From: Novosphingobium terrae | GTDB taxonomy: Bacteria; Pseudomonadota; Alphaproteobacteria; Sphingomonadales; Sphingomonadaceae | Assembly (NCBI RefSeq): GCF_017163935.1 | Contig: NZ_JABVZR010000001.1 | Coordinates: 2,542,001 to 2,606,000, forward strand | DNA: 64,000 nucleotides | Reading direction: 5' to 3' | The notes under the pieces: generated by a model | Databases searched by the model: none | The model's input: only the letters and a program-made list of their open reading frames with translations | What the model was told of the DNA's origin: nothing | Program-made: the position numbers and the translations under genes | In this document: in pieces, positions 61,851-64,000 of the stretch | Layout of the letters: each line of letters starts with the position of its first letter | How positions within the stretch are numbered: the stretch's first letter is position 1

Positions 61851-64000
61851 TCAGAGCTTGAAACGCACCCCGAATTCCACCGTGCGGTCATAGGTGCGCG
61901 TGTCACGCGGCGTGTTGCTGTACTGGCCGCTGGCGTTCACGCCCTGGAAGCTGTCGTGATAGACGCGGTTGGTCAGGTTGGTGGCGTTGAAGGTCAGCGT
62001 CAGCCTGCGGTTCACATCATAGCTCGCCGAGAAGTCGAGCTGGCCGGTGGGGGCAACCACGATGGTGTTGGCCTGGCTGCCGCCCGAATTGTAGCTGTCA
62101 ACATAGCTGCTGCGCCAGTTGTAGGCCAGACGCGCGGTGATGCCATACTTCTCGTAGATGGCCACCGCATTGTAGGACCAGTGCGAAACATCGACCACGC
62201 GCTCCTTGCCCCCATGGATCGGATCGTCGGTCATGCCATCGCTGTAGGTGCCGTTCAGCTGCATGCCCAACCCGCTGAAAGCGCCCGGCAGGAAGTCGAA
62301 GAACTGCTGATAGGCCACTTCCGCGCCGGTCAGATAGCCGTCACCCGTGTTGCGCGGGCGGCTGACCAGATAGGTGTTGCCGGCCAGGACTTCCGGTTCC
62401 GAATAGGTCTGGATGTAGCCGTTCATCTTGCGATAGAAGCCCGCCACCGTCAGCGAGGTGGACTTGTTCGCATAGAATTCCAGCGAGGCGTCATAGTCGG
62501 TGGTCTTGATCGGCAGCAGGGCCGGGTTGCCGCCGCTGCCGCTACCGTAATAGGTCTGGTTGCCGGTGCTGCCGCTGGGCGCATAGCTGACCAGCGGGTT
62601 GAGCGCGGAGAACTCGGGGCGCGTCATTGCCTTGCCCCAGGCCAGACGCAGGAACAGCTTGTCGGTCAGGCCGACCTTGGCGTTGATGTTGGGCAGCAGG
62701 TTGAGATAGTTCTGCTTGCTGCTGACGCCATTGCCCTGCAGCTGCTCCACCGTGTTGACCACGCGCAGACCACCCACGCCCGAAACCGGCATGTTGCCCA
62801 GATTGAAGCCATATTCCACCTGGCCGTAGAAGGCATAGGTGTCTTCCTGATCCGAGAAGGCATTGTTGGGATCATAGGCAGGCTCGGCGGTGCTCAGCCC
62901 CATGGCCGACAGCACCGAGGCGGTGTTGTTCAGCAGGTAGGTGGGGTTCATCGTCAGATACTGGCCCACGCCCAGCTTGCCATGCACCAGATTGGTGGGC
63001 GAGGTGGTGTAGGCATTCGACGGCAGCGTGCTCATCAGAATGTAGGTGTTGGCCGGGATCGCCGTGGAGGTGGTGGCCTGCGAATTGACCGAGCGATGCG
63101 TGAGACGCGTGCCGATCTTGAAGTTCTTCAGGAAGCCGCCATCGAAGTCATACTTCAGATCGTTGCGCCAGGCGACCTGGCTGCTGGTGGCCAGCGAGCG
63201 GTTGTTGAAGATGTCTTCCAGCGTGTAATTGGCCGGATTGGTCAGATCGACGCCGGTGATGCCAACATTCGGCGTGCCGCCCTGATTGTAGTTCACCGTC
63301 ATCGAGGGGCTGTTGAAGCCCGTATCGACGATGACGTTGCGATCCCTGATCTTGCTGTAATTGTAGGTCACCTCGGTCGACAGCGTGGCATGGCCGGTGT
63401 TCCACTTGGCACCGATGTTGCCCTGATAGCTGTCGGTCTGGTCAAGATAGGCCTGCATGCTGGAGAGCGTGTAGGCATTGGTCGTGGTCGAGCTTGAACC
63501 CAGGAAGTTGTAATCGCTGTTGGCCGTGATCGACGTCACGGTGCCCGCCTTGGGGATGGCGATGAAATAGCTGTTGTTATAGAGGTTCTTGTACTTGGTG
63601 TAGATGCCGTCGACATGAACATCCACATCGGGATTGGGCTTCCACTGCAGCGAGACATTGGCGCCGATGCGCTGACGGTCACCGCTGGCGTAAATGCCGC
63701 CGACCGTATCGGGGATGGCGATCGGGTTGCCCGAGGAATTGACATAAGGCGCCGTCGTCGCGCAGGCGGTGCCCGCCGTGACGCAGCTGGACACGTAGTT
63801 GAAGGCGTCCTGATCCTGATACTTGCGGCGGTTGTACGAGCCCGAAATCAGCAGGCCGATCTCACCGATGCTCGTATCCCAACGGTTGCTGACCAGACCG
63901 CTGCCGACATAGCTCATCTTGTCGGACTGCGAGCTGTAGATGCCGCGCACCGAACCGGCGATTTCCAGCCCCTTGAAGTCGAGCGGGCGATGCAGGCGGA
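61851..64000 (-). CDS. TonB-dependent receptor, TIGR01782-like, 5' part outside window
   Basis: At least 716 residues in an open frame that continues through base 64000, so signal peptide and plug start lie beyond the edge. The visible part is plug-barrel and barrel, with NYLNLLPNINAKVGLTDKLFLRLAWGKAMTRPEF and the end RTYDRTVEFGVRFKL, both typical of the Xanthomonas-Caulobacter receptor group used for plant and algal glycans. The neighbouring exported glycosidase supports a sugar substrate. Confidence 0.88.
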   Translation of the reverse strand, partial: RLHRPLDFKGLEIAGSVRGIYSSQSDKMSYVGSGLVSNRWDTSIGEIGLLISGSYNRRKYQDQDAFNYVSSCVTAGTACATTAPYVNSSGNPIAIPDTVGGIYASGDRQRIGANVSLQWKPNPDVDVHVDGIYTKYKNLYNNSYFIAIPKAGTVTSITANSDYNFLGSSSTTTNAYTLSSMQAYLDQTDSYQGNIGAKWNTGHATLSTEVTYNYSKIRDRNVIVDTGFNSPSMTVNYNQGGTPNVGITGVDLTNPANYTLEDIFNNRSLATSSQVAWRNDLKYDFDGGFLKNFKIGTRLTHRSVNSQATTSTAIPANTYILMSTLPSNAYTTSPTNLVHGKLGVGQYLTMNPTYLLNNTASVLSAMGLSTAEPAYDPNNAFSDQEDTYAFYGQVEYGFNLGNMPVSGVGGLRVVNTVEQLQGNGVSSKQNYLNLLPNINAKVGLTDKLFLRLAWGKAMTRPEFSALNPLVSYAPSGSTGNQTYYGSGSGGNPALLPIKTTDYDASLEFYANKSTSLTVAGFYRKMNGYIQTYSEPEVLAGNTYLVSRPRNTGDGYLTGAEVAYQQFFDFLPGAFSGLGMQLNGTYSDGMTDDPIHGGKERVVDVSHWSYNAVAIYEKYGITARLAYNWRSSYVDSYNSGGSQANTIVVAPTGQLDFSASYDVNRRLTLTFNATNLTNRVYHDSFQGVNASGQYSNTPRDTRTYDRTVEFGVRFKL

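Noticed and set aside
1..64000. CRISPR arrays, insertion sequences, phage genes or toxin-antitoxin pairs
   Set aside because: No regularly spaced direct repeats, transposase or integrase motifs, or phage structural genes were seen on either strand.

Overview
The window reads as chromosome of a GC-rich alphaproteobacterium, most likely a sphingomonad close to Novosphingobium or Sphingobium. The grounds are three large TonB-dependent receptors next to catabolic genes, TPR-sulfotransferase and MGH1-type hydrolase neighbours, a full CtrA box, and the overall codon style. I see no rRNA, insertion sequence, prophage or CRISPR array. Coding density is high and no gap reaches 300 bases. The three largest gaps that separate two convergent genes (5314-5584, 12395-12649, 34914-35160) each hold a member of one family of double-hairpin repeats.

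Layout. 1-15 kb is mostly housekeeping: a small exported peptide, pgsA, an LplT-like MFS carrier, an EVE-domain protein, a 2-oxoglutarate oxygenase, a 2-hydroxyacid dehydrogenase, recG, sdhE, mfd, a degenerate-GGDEF/EAL protein, nadK and tRNA-Asn. 15.4-26.5 kb holds a cytochrome b561/catalase-like pair and a probable 2-aminoethylphosphonate locus (TonB receptor, TPR-sulfotransferase, FAD oxidoreductase, PhnX; divergent LysR regulator and DUF5690 MFS carrier). 26.5-31.6 kb is an Lrp regulator, bifunctional PutA and a DUF2520 dehydrogenase. 32.0-34.9 kb is an overlapping mtnB-D-C-A methionine salvage operon.

35.2-48.4 kb is a divergent regulon for cell-wall amino sugars. The minus arm is anmK, TonB receptor, sodium symporter, murQ and a GntR/UTRA regulator. 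The plus arm is a SIS-domain deaminase, nagA, a cytoplasmic GH84-like hydrolase, D-lactate dehydrogenase and a BadF-type amino-sugar kinase. Together these can import MurNAc/GlcNAc compounds, phosphorylate them, split off and oxidise D-lactate, and deliver fructose-6-phosphate. A solitary MreB paralogue follows directly.

49-64 kb carries a secreted hypothetical protein, a PepSY-flavodoxin-reductase fusion, an ACMSD-like amidohydrolase with divergent LysR regulator, and then a two-gene unit: a Pls/PosA-type NRPS-like membrane synthetase and its own phosphopantetheinyl transferase. The synthetase gene is preceded by two competing hairpins and a short overlapping leader ORF. The window ends with an exported MGH1-type glycosidase beside a TIGR01782-type TonB receptor that runs off the edge.

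Most likely sources of new biology: the synthetase/PPTase unit and its leader, the MurNAc regulon with GH84, Dld and MreB, the PhnW-less phosphonate locus with its sulfotransferase, and the repeat family in the convergent gaps.
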